From: a virus
IMG/VR virus record: IMGVR_UViG_3300020411_002657
Coordinates: 1-23,665 of that record
Direction: 5' to 3' (one strand)
DNA length: 23,665 nt
Numbering within the stretch: the first letter of the stretch is position 1; the number at the start of each line of letters is the position of its first letter. Positions 7,014 to 15,263 of the stretch are shown here, piece after piece. The notes under the pieces are model-generated. The model had not been told where the DNA came from. It worked only from the letters and a program-made list of their open reading frames with translations, and ran no database searches. Both the position numbers and the translations under genes were made by a program.

Positions 7014-9593
7014 TTAGTTCAAATGGATCTCTTTTGCAATCAACTTCATAGTTTCCTCAGCTTCTATGGTCATATCCTTACCAGCAGTAATTGTAGCATT
7101 CTTATCACACTCCATAGACATAGGACCACCTTCAACTTCTAATAAGTAAGCACCCTCATCCTTGATTGTGATAGTCATTCCACTATCACCAAAGTCCATT
7201 GTACATGGTCCTTCTTTATTGTCAATAATATATCTTGGTGGAATGTCATTTTCTGCTTTTTTAGGAGTTATCATAGTCATTTCATAAGATCCTGCACATG
7301 CTGTAGTAATTCCAGCCTTTTCTACAGTTCCTTTTTCTTTTTCTGGTTCATTAATCTGACGATATAAATGAGTTGTTACAACATTAATACTATTATCAGC
7401 AGTTAACGCCATTTCTACAGCAGAATTTTTTTGAACCTTACACCCATTATCCCACTCTTTACCAGTAATAGATACCTTTTGACCTGCTAACTTAATTTCA
7501 GATGCTTGAATCTCATATTTAGATCCATTAAAAGCCCAATCAACATCACTACCATATGATATGACATGCTTTTGTACTTCATCACTAACCTTATTACCTT
7601 TCTTATCTACTTGTTTAGGAGCACCCTGAGCATTAAAGAAATAACCTCCCCCAACTTCAATATGCATGTCACCAGTCACCTTTAATCTATAATCACCCTC
7701 AACAGTTAAACACTTATCTTCTTTAACAATCTTACAGTCATCACCATTAACTTCTTGTGTAAAAGTACCAGCATAGTTAATATGATCTGCCTGTAAATTA
7801 CTTGTCTCACCAGAATTTTTACCACTTGCTTTCTTAGCAGCATCCTTTGCTAACTTATCAATTTCTTCCTCAGTCAAATCTGGATTGTCTTCCTTAATCT
7901 GTCTTTTAGCCATCCACTCTTGGTGTTGAGCATTGTTTATGTTAACAGATGTCCAAGTAGTTCCATTCTCTCTCTTCTGTTGAGTAGATTGTCGTCCAGG
8001 AGTTCCAATGTATAACTCATACGCACCATTAACCCAAGTCTTAGCAGTCGTTAAATATTGATCTGCCTCTTCAAATATAGAGTCAAATACACCTCCTCCT
8101 CCACCTTTCTCTCCACACTTACCTCTACTATCACCCTTAAACTTATTAATATCTTCAAATTCTTCTGGAGTACAATGTGTTACACCAAGTAAGGGGAACC
8201 AACCAACATCATCTTCACCACCTTTAGGTTTTCTCTCACAATTACCACCACCCATCAAATTCATAAAGAATGAGAACAAACCAGATAAAGTCATTTCCTC
8301 CATCTCAAATAGGTTTGTAGCATCAGAGAAAATCTTTTCTCCACCCTTCCAAGCATCCATCATTTCTTTAGCATCTTCAAGAGAATCTAAAGCAGATGTA
8401 ACTTGACCAATAACTTGTAATAATGAATCTAATACTCCCTGAATATTACAGAAAATTTTATCAGTAACCTCTTCAATACCTTCCTGCACAAATGTAACTT
8501 TATCTATAGCACCATTTAAAAAGGAATCTAATTTACCTGTTAAAGAACTTAATGGACTCGATACAAAGCTAGTTAATTGATTATCAACAATACACAATGC
8601 AGATAATAATTCAGTAATTTTCTCCTGAACCTCTGTAATAATAGTATAAGGAACACCAGTGGCTTTCTCTTGTAAACTCTCAGTATCCAACCCTTCAACA
8701 AGATTTGCTGTTGATGCTCTCATAGCACTAATTGCTTGAGTAAATACAGCACCCAAGAAATTCTGAAGTTTAGATGTAAGTTCTTTTGCTTTTACAACTT
8801 TACCTGTAATAACATTAAAGAACTCACCATCATTCTCAGTCTTAACTAACAATGCAGCAGTATCAGCAATATCTTCTACAAGATATGATAATTGATAATC
8901 AACACTCTTCCAAGGTCCGCCCACCCCTTGTGCTGCAGGAATAGGTTTACTAGGCATTGATGGTTTCATGGGATTACCACTACTACCATTAATACCAGGA
9001 GTTGTACCTATATTACTAGGTGATCCTGTTCCACCAGCTTCAGTAGTTTTTGTTGCAGCAACAGTAGAAACACTATTATTCTGTGTTCCTGGTCTCCTAA
9101 AATTATCAGATCCAATACCATTAGGATCTCCTGGTCTTTTTGATGCAGGATTAATAGTTCCAGTATTGGTTGCTTTCATTGGTTCTCCTGTGAAAGCAAA
9201 TTCTTTTTTAGTTCTAGTACCTGTCGATTTATTTAATCTAAGAACTCCCATCACCAATGGCATTTGGGCATTCTCACCATCCATAAAAAATCCCATAACA
9301 ATTGCGCCAGGTTGCAACTGTCCAGATGATTCACCCTGTCCATCATTACCTGCTTGAGATGTATGTTGCAATACAGTAGCCCAAGGTAAATGATCTGTTT
9401 TTAAATCTGCTGTAGTACCACCACGAATATTGGTATAATAACCAAGAACTCTAACTTTAACTCTACCCAATTCCATCGGGTCTTCATTATCTTCAACTTC
9501 TCCTACCCACCAGAAAAAACCGTCCTTACCAACGAAATTTACACTCGGTTCGTTGATAATTCCATCAATTGAGGTAGCTTCTAATCCAGCCAT
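7014..9593 (-). CDS. 5: Baseplate central hub/spike protein gp5-like, no visible lysozyme domain (859 aa)
   Basis: Tail spike at the centre of the baseplate that pierces the outer membrane. Residues about 24-123 match the gp5/VgrG-type OB fold: FFWWVGEVEDNEDPMELGRVKVRVLGYY in outline, then LPWATV and GAIVMGFFMDGENAQMPLVMGVL. Residues about 125-225 are a Gly/Pro/Thr/Ser/Asn linker. Residues 226-445 are a long helical region. The end (about 600-859) is rich in short alternating strands (YRLKVTGDMHIEVGGG; ATITAGKDMTIEAEETMKLIAKEIHLN in outline), typical of the triple-stranded beta-helix spike. T4 gp5 has a lysozyme domain between OB fold and helix; I find no E...T/G-I-G-H-type lysozyme motif here. 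The protein is longer than T4 gp5 (575 aa). A late-promoter element lies 20 bases before the start. Confidence 0.88.
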   Translation of the reverse strand: MAGLEATSIDGIINEPSVNFVGKDGFFWWVGEVEDNEDPMELGRVKVRVLGYYTNIRGGTTADLKTDHLPWATVLQHTSQAGNDGQGESSGQLQPGAIVMGFFMDGENAQMPLVMGVLRLNKSTGTRTKKEFAFTGEPMKATNTGTINPASKRPGDPNGIGSDNFRRPGTQNNSVSTVAATKTTEAGGTGSPSNIGTTPGINGSSGNPMKPSMPSKPIPAAQGVGGPWKSVDYQLSYLVEDIADTAALLVKTENDGEFFNVITGKVVKAKELTSKLQNFLGAVFTQAISAMRASTANLVEGLDTESLQEKATGVPYTIITEVQEKITELLSALCIVDNQLTSFVSSPLSSLTGKLDSFLNGAIDKVTFVQEGIEEVTDKIFCNIQGVLDSLLQVIGQVTSALDSLEDAKEMMDAWKGGEKIFSDATNLFEMEEMTLSGLFSFFMNLMGGGNCERKPKGGEDDVGWFPLLGVTHCTPEEFEDINKFKGDSRGKCGEKGGGGGVFDSIFEEADQYLTTAKTWVNGAYELYIGTPGRQSTQQKRENGTTWTSVNINNAQHQEWMAKRQIKEDNPDLTEEEIDKLAKDAAKKASGKNSGETSNLQADHINYAGTFTQEVNGDDCKIVKEDKCLTVEGDYRLKVTGDMHIEVGGGYFFNAQGAPKQVDKKGNKVSDEVQKHVISYGSDVDWAFNGSKYEIQASEIKLAGQKVSITGKEWDNGCKVQKNSAVEMALTADNSINVVTTHLYRQINEPEKEKGTVEKAGITTACAGSYEMTMITPKKAENDIPPRYIIDNKEGPCTMDFGDSGMTITIKDEGAYLLEVEGGPMSMECDKNATITAGKDMTIEAEETMKLIAKEIHLN

Positions 9594-9612
9594 AACTTAC
9601 AGGGTTTTTATA

Positions 9613-9620
9613 TATTTATT
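9613..9620 (-). promoter_or_regulatory. Candidate late promoter element (AATAAATA) for the gp5 operon
   Basis: AATAAATATAT on the minus strand, overlapping the TAA stop of the 195-aa oxygenase (9616-9618) and ending 20 bases before the gp5 ATG. Confidence 0.6.
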
Positions 9621-10203
9621 GGTATTGAGGTGATCTATGATTCATATCGAAATCAAATACAATTTCAAAATTAAGAGCAAAGGTAACTCTTTTAGTATCT
9701 AATATATGAGGTGTTACTCCATGTAACATATGAGAGGGGAAAAATATTATATCACCCCTTTTATATTTTACATGATGATAAGAAGAATCTCTTAATATAT
9801 TAAGATACCAATTAGGAGTTAATTCCGAACAGTTTCTATTATAAAAATAGAATTCACCAGATCCTTCTTCATGATCATTAGTAAAAAGAACTGCAGATAA
9901 ATCTGCAGGAAGATGATCATGTATCTCTTGGAAATATCCCTTAACATATGTATTTCTCCAAGAGTCTTGTATACGAAGACCACATGTTATTCCAAGTTCT
10001 GAAACAAACTTTTCAAAAGATGGTTTGAGTAAGTGGAATAACTCTATACCATCTATTCTTTCTCTTTTAACTATGCACTTACTACCCCAACTAAAATTCT
10101 GATCCTCTGTTAAAATAATATTGTCAATATGATGAAGTAATTCTTCTTTATTGGGTGGAGTAATCAACCCATAAAAATTTTGGGGGAATACTTGTTGTAT
10201 CAT
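9616..10203 (-). CDS. Putative 2OG-Fe(II) oxygenase (195 aa)
   Basis: A third oxygenase-type protein, of a shorter subfamily. The core has FQEIHDHLPADLSAVLF (91-107) with H95-x-H97 and Asp101, then GSGEFYFYNRN. The strand FFPSHMLHGV carries the distal His161, and Arg172 (KRVTFALNFE) is the likely 2-oxoglutarate anchor. The arrangement H-x-H ... FP...H-G-V ... R-x-(T/S)-(F/L) matches the other two copies, yet overall identity looks low, so these are probably separate acquisitions or old duplicates. Its ATG overlaps the TGA of the CpeT-like gene (ATGA), placing it in an operon with CP12 and CpeT-like. Substrate unknown. Confidence 0.85.
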   Translation of the reverse strand: MIQQVFPQNFYGLITPPNKEELLHHIDNIILTEDQNFSWGSKCIVKRERIDGIELFHLLKPSFEKFVSELGITCGLRIQDSWRNTYVKGYFQEIHDHLPADLSAVLFTNDHEEGSGEFYFYNRNCSELTPNWYLNILRDSSYHHVKYKRGDIIFFPSHMLHGVTPHILDTKRVTFALNFEIVFDFDMNHRSPQYQ

Positions 10204-10655
10204 ACTCTATTATATCTGTATATTTCATCAGCACCCCAAATAATTCTTCCTTTAGAATCTAAAAACCTATCTCTCATAAAAAGTTTATGGCCATACAGAC
10301 TAAGTTCTGCATGACCAGTAACTGTTTCACCTTGATCTTCCATGCTGGTATCAAATTTACCCATCCATGCAGTCCCATCATATTTCATAATCATATCACA
10401 ATCTTCATTGCGTGTCAAACCACTATAAGTACCACCCCAATGCTCAAGTATAACTTCAGTATCGGATAGTACTTTTAGTTTTTTATTAGTTTTCAAATAT
10501 GGATTATGTTCGTCTTTCCTTCCCCAATGAACAGAATGTATAAATTCTCCGTCATCTTCCCACCTTACAAATACTTGTTTGTAAAGTAAAGGACTAGATT
10601 GTGCTTGTATCTTATTAGACCAAGTTCCAAGTAAACATGATAAAAAATGACTCAT
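10200..10655 (-). CDS. cpeT: CpeT/CpcT-like phycobiliprotein lyase family protein (151 aa)
   Basis: CpeT/CpcT proteins attach or chaperone bilin chromophores on phycobiliproteins in cyanobacterial light harvesting. Family features visible: the N-terminal L-L-G-T-W-S-N-K-I-Q-A-Q (residues 8-19; family G-x-W/F-S-N-x-x-Q-A), a P at 22 followed by K-Q-V-F-V-R-W, the central N-E-D-C-D-M segment before K-Y-D-G-T-A-W-M-G-K, and the C-terminal pattern ELSLYGHKLFMRDR...GRIIWGADEIYRYNR, matching the family's (D-R-G...G-x-V-W-G...P-Y-x-F). The family's usual PYR motif appears as N-P-Y-L-K. Length is slightly short for the family. Its ATG overlaps the CP12 stop (TAATG) and its stop overlaps the oxygenase start. 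Whether it still has lyase activity cannot be told. Confidence 0.72.
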   Translation of the reverse strand: MSHFLSCLLGTWSNKIQAQSSPLLYKQVFVRWEDDGEFIHSVHWGRKDEHNPYLKTNKKLKVLSDTEVILEHWGGTYSGLTRNEDCDMIMKYDGTAWMGKFDTSMEDQGETVTGHAELSLYGHKLFMRDRFLDSKGRIIWGADEIYRYNRV

Positions 10656-10882
10656 TAATCGTCATACACTAGGCACTCTGGCTCATCAGGATGCATTTCA
10701 CAGAATAGTTCAATGGTATTAGGATCATGATGGTCACCAGCATTAATCTCTTCGATATGGTGCTCACGATAAACTTCTAACTCATGTAACTCTTCTGCAA
10801 CATGCCTACGAGCTGCAGGACTAATTGTTGGATTATCAAGAATATCTCTATCTGCTTGAATGTGTTCTTCGATAGTTTTCAT
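10655..10882 (-). CDS. cp12: CP12-like Calvin cycle inhibitor (75 aa)
   Basis: CP12 binds glyceraldehyde-3-phosphate dehydrogenase and phosphoribulokinase and shuts down the Calvin cycle; in cyanophage infection this is thought to push carbon into the pentose phosphate pathway. The C-terminal signature is intact: ELFCEMHPDEPECLVYDD, with the C-x8-C pair that forms the GAPDH-binding loop. The N-terminal half is helical, and RRHVAEELHELE stands where CP12 has its AWDxVEEL core, with that motif only partly kept. The N-terminal cysteine pair of plant and many cyanobacterial CP12 proteins is absent, so PRK binding may be altered. A GGAG ribosome site (10892-10895) precedes the ATG, and a late-type promoter lies 32 bases upstream. 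First gene of a three-gene operon. Confidence 0.85.
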   Translation of the reverse strand: MKTIEEHIQADRDILDNPTISPAARRHVAEELHELEVYREHHIEEINAGDHHDPNTIELFCEMHPDEPECLVYDD

Positions 10883-10914
10883 AATTTTATTCTCCGTTAC
10901 TAGGTAACAATAAC

Positions 10915-10921
10915 TATTTAT
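10915..10921 (-). promoter_or_regulatory. Candidate late promoter element (ATAAATA) for the CP12/CpeT-like/oxygenase operon
   Basis: GATAAATAG on the minus strand, covering the TAA stop of the gp27-like gene (10918-10920) and 32 bases before the CP12 ATG. Confidence 0.6.
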
Positions 10922-12303
10922 CTTTTATTGATGGAATCTCTACACAAGAACAAGTCTGTGTTCATTTTAATACTTGAAGCAGTACCAGAATGCTGAACTC
11001 CAGCAACAACCCATTTACCACTATATTTGCTATCCAATTTAGGTTTATCACCTGTAATTTCAGTAGAAGGTATCTTTAAATCAATACCATTACCACAAAA
11101 TAAATCTAAATTACCAGGTACAGTAATTTGCATTCTAAGATTCTTGAGTGTTTCTATTCTCATCCATTGATATGCTTGCAATTCAACTAATTCCTGATAA
11201 TTCTTTTGTGGATTGTTCTTGTATTTTGGATCAAAAATTTGGTTTGGAAGCATAGTATAACGAACCCTTTTAGGAAAGTCAACAATATTTCTAATTTCTG
11301 GATCCATACCAGAAATAGGATTAACTGCATTACTCTTACCTATATGAGACATCTTTCTCCATAATTTCTTAACTCCATACCGATATTCTTTACTCTTCAT
11401 ATCAGTACTAACACCCCAACGTGATCTTAATATAGAAACTGGATCAAAACCAACACTATAACCAGACCAAGTGCCATGCCTCAATCCCATTAAATAACTC
11501 TTTTCATCAGGGAAGACAATAGTATCAATTAAATAAGTATCATCACCAGTTGGATCTCTCATATTCTTAGGAGTGTATGTATACTGATGAACCTTAGCAA
11601 TTCCTTTATTAGTATCAGTCTCTTCAAGTTTATTATCATTAATATCTTCAATCATTTTATCAATGGATTTGAAATTAAATCCCATTGCATTTTCAAAGAA
11701 TGTGAATCCATTTTGTAATGTACCGCCTTTAGGATTCTTACGTATACTTCTTTGACATATCCAATAAATTACATCAAGAACTCTCCAATTAGGAGCAACA
11801 AATGTATGCTTATTAAGAGTTTCCTCTAAAAACATCCTTTTACCAGTATTCAAATATTTCTTATCTTTAAGTAATTTTTTAATAATTTCTTCTGCCTTAA
11901 TCTTTTTATCAAATACCTTTTCACTAGATCCAAATATATTACTAACCTCATTCTTAATGAACTCATTGGAACAAGCATTTACTTGAAAGAAGTCAGTAGA
12001 CTGACCAGTTCTTACACGAGATTCAATTTGATAAGATCTAAAATAATAAGTTCTGTCCTGTTGTCCAGTTTTAAGTAATAATCTAAACTCCTCAGTTCCT
12101 GTTAATGATTGCAATAAACCACCCTGATCCTCAATAATAAACCTAGCTTCCATAGTTGCAGAACTAATAGATTCATACACTTCCCATCCAGCTAAGTATT
12201 CTGTTAGATCATACTTCCCATCACTAGTCTCTACTCGTTTTCCACCACGATAAATACTAAATTCAATTTCAACTTCACCTGGCGACTGTCTAGATATCGG
12301 CAT
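10918..12303 (-). CDS. 27: Baseplate hub protein, gp27-like (461 aa)
   Basis: Probable hub ring subunit that connects the tail tube to the gp5 spike. The N-terminal part (about residues 20-135) has the pattern of hub proteins of the gp27/gpD type: a strand-rich segment with Y-L-A-G-W-E-V-Y-E-S-I-S-S-A-T-M-E-A, then an L-L-L-K-T-G-Q-Q loop and Y-x-S-Y-Q-I-E-S-R. It is followed by a helical section (KIKAEEIIKKLLKDKKYL), like the domain that separates the two barrels. A second strand-rich part follows to residue 461, with P-G-N-L-D-L-F-C-G-N-G and W-V-V-A-G-V-Q-H near the end (typical of gpD-like barrel ends). It starts 2 bases after the 985-aa gene and is two operons upstream of gp5. The assignment rests on fold pattern and synteny; it is longer than T4 gp27 (391 aa). 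Confidence 0.65.
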   Translation of the reverse strand: MPISRQSPGEVEIEFSIYRGGKRVETSDGKYDLTEYLAGWEVYESISSATMEARFIIEDQGGLLQSLTGTEEFRLLLKTGQQDRTYYFRSYQIESRVRTGQSTDFFQVNACSNEFIKNEVSNIFGSSEKVFDKKIKAEEIIKKLLKDKKYLNTGKRMFLEETLNKHTFVAPNWRVLDVIYWICQRSIRKNPKGGTLQNGFTFFENAMGFNFKSIDKMIEDINDNKLEETDTNKGIAKVHQYTYTPKNMRDPTGDDTYLIDTIVFPDEKSYLMGLRHGTWSGYSVGFDPVSILRSRWGVSTDMKSKEYRYGVKKLWRKMSHIGKSNAVNPISGMDPEIRNIVDFPKRVRYTMLPNQIFDPKYKNNPQKNYQELVELQAYQWMRIETLKNLRMQITVPGNLDLFCGNGIDLKIPSTEITGDKPKLDSKYSGKWVVAGVQHSGTASSIKMNTDLFLCRDSINKR

Positions 12304-12305
12304 AT

Positions 12306-15263
12306 TTACCTCAATGGATTATTAAAGGAGTTCAACACAGCAGCAGTAGTTTTCAATAATGCACCAAAAACACCACCTGGTGCTCCACTGGAACTATGTT
12401 GTCCAGGAGCAACACCCTTAGAATTAGTCAGTATCTGTGATATTGACTGATTTGCTGCACTAATATATTGTCTAGTATTGCGATTGGATTCATCAATTGC
12501 TTGAGTTGTAGCAGCAACTATACCTGTAGTTCTAGCATTAATCTCTTTTCTTGCTCTATTCCTTTCATCTGTTGCTCTTTGTATTTTCATCTCGTCACTC
12601 TTTCTATTCTTAGATTTATTCACATTTCTACTACCACCTTTCTTATTTCCACTACGAGCACCTTCAGGACCAGCACCAAATACATTAGTTAACATACTGA
12701 ATATACCGCCAGGTGCTCCACTTTCGCCACCCATCATATCTTTTGCACCACCAAGAAGACCACCAAACAGTTGAGCACCTGTCTGCCCTGTCTTCTTAGT
12801 ATAAGCAGAACCTGCTTTTCCCAATTCTTTCTTATCACGTTCAGACAATCCCTCTGAACCCATCAACTTCTTAATTAAACTGCTTTGCTTATCACCCTTA
12901 AATCCAAATTTCATATCCTTATTACCAGCAGTATTAAAGGTATGATTTCCAAATTTAACTTCATTAACATCCTGTGATCGATCATAGAATGCACTGGAAT
13001 AATTACGGAATCCTGTTGCAGACATAAGTTTTGCAATCTGCTGAGGATCATCAACCTGATTTGCAAGTAAACCCTTCAATCTAGAATGACTCTTTGCAAT
13101 TTCAATTGCTCTAGCAGCAACTTCCAATTCAGATCCAGACCATTTCTTACTAATACGACCATCAGTAATAGGACTATACTGACCAGGAGCATGAATAATA
13201 TCCTTTAAAGATCCACTCTTAGCCATAAATGTTCCTGGATTACCAGTTTCATCAATAATCGCCTTTCTATTCAAAATACTTCTTGCTACTAATGCCATCC
13301 CTGCCATACCCTCTCCTTGAGCTTCAGCAAGAACTAATTTTTGGAACAACTGTTGACTACTATTCTTAACTCCCTTCTTCTTCCAATCTTTACCAAGTTT
13401 GGATCCAAACTGAGTAGTTAGAGATTTATCACTGATACCCCTAAATGCATTTATTTTATTATTTGTAGGATGATATAGTGCTGGTCCAAACCCACCACCA
13501 CGCTCAAACTTTTTCAATCCAAGTTCAGAAAGATTAAATCCTAATTGCTTTGCTCTATAGATTGATCTAGAAACAATACCAGGATCTCTTCTTGTCGCAA
13601 AATTATCTAGTGGAATAACAAAACCACTTCCATCTCCTTTTGTTGCAACATATTCAGTTCCGTGACCGATAAATGATGGTGGTAGTGCAGGATGCATAGA
13701 CACAGGGAATCCGCTATTAGGTCCTGATATTATACCACTTCCCATTGGATTTACATCACCACCAAGCATTCTATTTTTCTTACCACCAAACAATCCCCAA
13801 CCAGTCTTAAGATCATCCCAAAAACTTTTCTTGGGTTTATTTTCTTCAAATTTACTCTTAACACCCTCAAATGCATTTATACCTTTATTAGTAACATCCC
13901 TTATTTTTTCCATCTGACCAGGAACAAGAGCATTAAGTATTGATGTTATAGCACCAACCTTATTATTACCCATTGCTTCCTTATCTTCTTGCATCTTGCG
14001 ATTCATATCTGCAAGAGTATCATCCGCTTTCTTCTTGGCAGCAGTTATACCTAACATATCAGCAAGAATATTCTGATTCTTATCCTTACTATCATCAATA
14101 GACTTACTAATATTACCAGGAAGATCAGTAAGTTTTTGCCACCAATTCTTCTTATTTAATTGATCCTTTTTCTCTTGTTGTTTGTCTGGTAAATTATCTT
14201 GGTTTTTTAGGTCTATACCTTGTCCATCCTCATACTTACTAACACCAGTAGGTTTGTAATTACCATCGTTAGTAAGATCATCACCATATCTTGATATCGA
14301 CTTATCTCTATCAGTAGCTCTAACTCCAATTTCTTTTTCAGCATCAGCATCACCTTTTTTGGAGAAGAATCCCGCAGTTGATTCATCATAACCCTTATCA
14401 CCAGGAAGTTTACCTTCCTTATCCATCTGAGCTTCAATAGTACCATCAGCAGCTTTTTGAGGGAATAAAAATTCCATCGCAGCCCATAATGCAGCACCAC
14501 CAATAAATCCACCAAGCATCCATTTCCTAGCTCTACCACCAGTCATCATAAGACGACCTTTTCTTCTTAAAAGTTGTCTCTTGACAGTTCTACCCCTTCT
14601 ATCAAAAAGTGCAAAGACTTTTCTAACATCACCAATAATCTTCCAAGGTTGAGTAAGATACCTAATTGCTAAGAATGCTCCAGCAAACCTAAGCCAAATT
14701 TTAGTAAACGATTTTATTTTTGTCCAAGGGTCACTATCATCTCTAAGAAGATCATACAAGTCATCGATCATACCAACAACTTGACTACTAATAAACTTAG
14801 CAATAGTGCTAAAAATCTTATGCAGTTTTTCAAGAGTTGCCTTAATCTTCTTCTTATTTGCTGGATTAGCCAACCACTTCAGGATTGGCATTACTACCAT
14901 TAATTTAAAGAAACTAGAAAGCATCTTCATAATACTTTCTAAGAATCCAGGTGTTTTTAACTCACTAAATTTCTTAAAAAATGATTTTGTAGCTTTAGGT
15001 GTTCCTGATGATGTTGGTGCTGTATCAAGATCTTTTAATTTCTTTTTCCTATTCTCTAAAAGATCTACTTCAATAGCTTTAAGTTCTTTAACTGTTCCAA
15101 CTATTCCATTAAGAACACCACCAATATTATTAAGTGCTTCTGTATTTAAATTAATAGTACGAACAAATTCCTTATCTTTTCCACGAGTAGGTCCGCCTGC
15201 CGATTCCTTCTTAGTATCGACAAACTTGTATAGGTTAATTTTTCTAGTCTTTTGTATTGCCAT
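12306..15263 (-). CDS. Large tail protein with SleB-like cell-wall hydrolase domain (985 aa)
   Basis: A 985-residue late protein. Residues about 115-225 are helical and hydrophobic and resemble the same region of the 1015-aa protein encoded just upstream. Residues 240-640 are charged and low in complexity. Residues about 641-785 match the SleB/cell-wall hydrolase family (glucosaminidase/transglycosylase-like): VLAEAQGEGMAGMALVARSI with the likely catalytic Glu647, the I-L-N-R motif at 663-666, GQYSP at 694-698 and F-G-N-H-T-F near 771-776. The C-terminus repeats a G-A-P-G-G-(I/V)-F motif. I infer it is a tail- or hub-associated peptidoglycan hydrolase injected or exposed during infection, possibly doing the job of the lysozyme domain lacking in gp5. 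Start directly follows the 1015-aa stop (TAAATG). Confidence 0.75.
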   Translation of the reverse strand: MAIQKTRKINLYKFVDTKKESAGGPTRGKDKEFVRTINLNTEALNNIGGVLNGIVGTVKELKAIEVDLLENRKKKLKDLDTAPTSSGTPKATKSFFKKFSELKTPGFLESIMKMLSSFFKLMVVMPILKWLANPANKKKIKATLEKLHKIFSTIAKFISSQVVGMIDDLYDLLRDDSDPWTKIKSFTKIWLRFAGAFLAIRYLTQPWKIIGDVRKVFALFDRRGRTVKRQLLRRKGRLMMTGGRARKWMLGGFIGGAALWAAMEFLFPQKAADGTIEAQMDKEGKLPGDKGYDESTAGFFSKKGDADAEKEIGVRATDRDKSISRYGDDLTNDGNYKPTGVSKYEDGQGIDLKNQDNLPDKQQEKKDQLNKKNWWQKLTDLPGNISKSIDDSKDKNQNILADMLGITAAKKKADDTLADMNRKMQEDKEAMGNNKVGAITSILNALVPGQMEKIRDVTNKGINAFEGVKSKFEENKPKKSFWDDLKTGWGLFGGKKNRMLGGDVNPMGSGIISGPNSGFPVSMHPALPPSFIGHGTEYVATKGDGSGFVIPLDNFATRRDPGIVSRSIYRAKQLGFNLSELGLKKFERGGGFGPALYHPTNNKINAFRGISDKSLTTQFGSKLGKDWKKKGVKNSSQQLFQKLVLAEAQGEGMAGMALVARSILNRKAIIDETGNPGTFMAKSGSLKDIIHAPGQYSPITDGRISKKWSGSELEVAARAIEIAKSHSRLKGLLANQVDDPQQIAKLMSATGFRNYSSAFYDRSQDVNEVKFGNHTFNTAGNKDMKFGFKGDKQSSLIKKLMGSEGLSERDKKELGKAGSAYTKKTGQTGAQLFGGLLGGAKDMMGGESGAPGGIFSMLTNVFGAGPEGARSGNKKGGSRNVNKSKNRKSDEMKIQRATDERNRARKEINARTTGIVAATTQAIDESNRNTRQYISAANQSISQILTNSKGVAPGQHSSSGAPGGVFGALLKTTAAVLNSFNNPLR

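Noticed and set aside
8968-9357. 129-codon plus-strand open frame opposite gp5
   Set aside because: It mirrors the Gly/Pro/Thr-rich linker of gp5 on the other strand; the Pro/Leu-rich product is what antisense reading of that linker gives.
7014-9593. Lysozyme domain in gp5
   Set aside because: Expected from T4, but no muramidase motif or glycine-rich E/T active-site pattern is seen between the OB fold and the beta-helix.
14213-14539. 108-codon minus-strand frame within the 985-aa gene, and the similar 212-codon plus-strand frame at 14806-15444
   Set aside because: Out-of-frame or antisense readings of a well-supported gene, with biased composition and no start signals.
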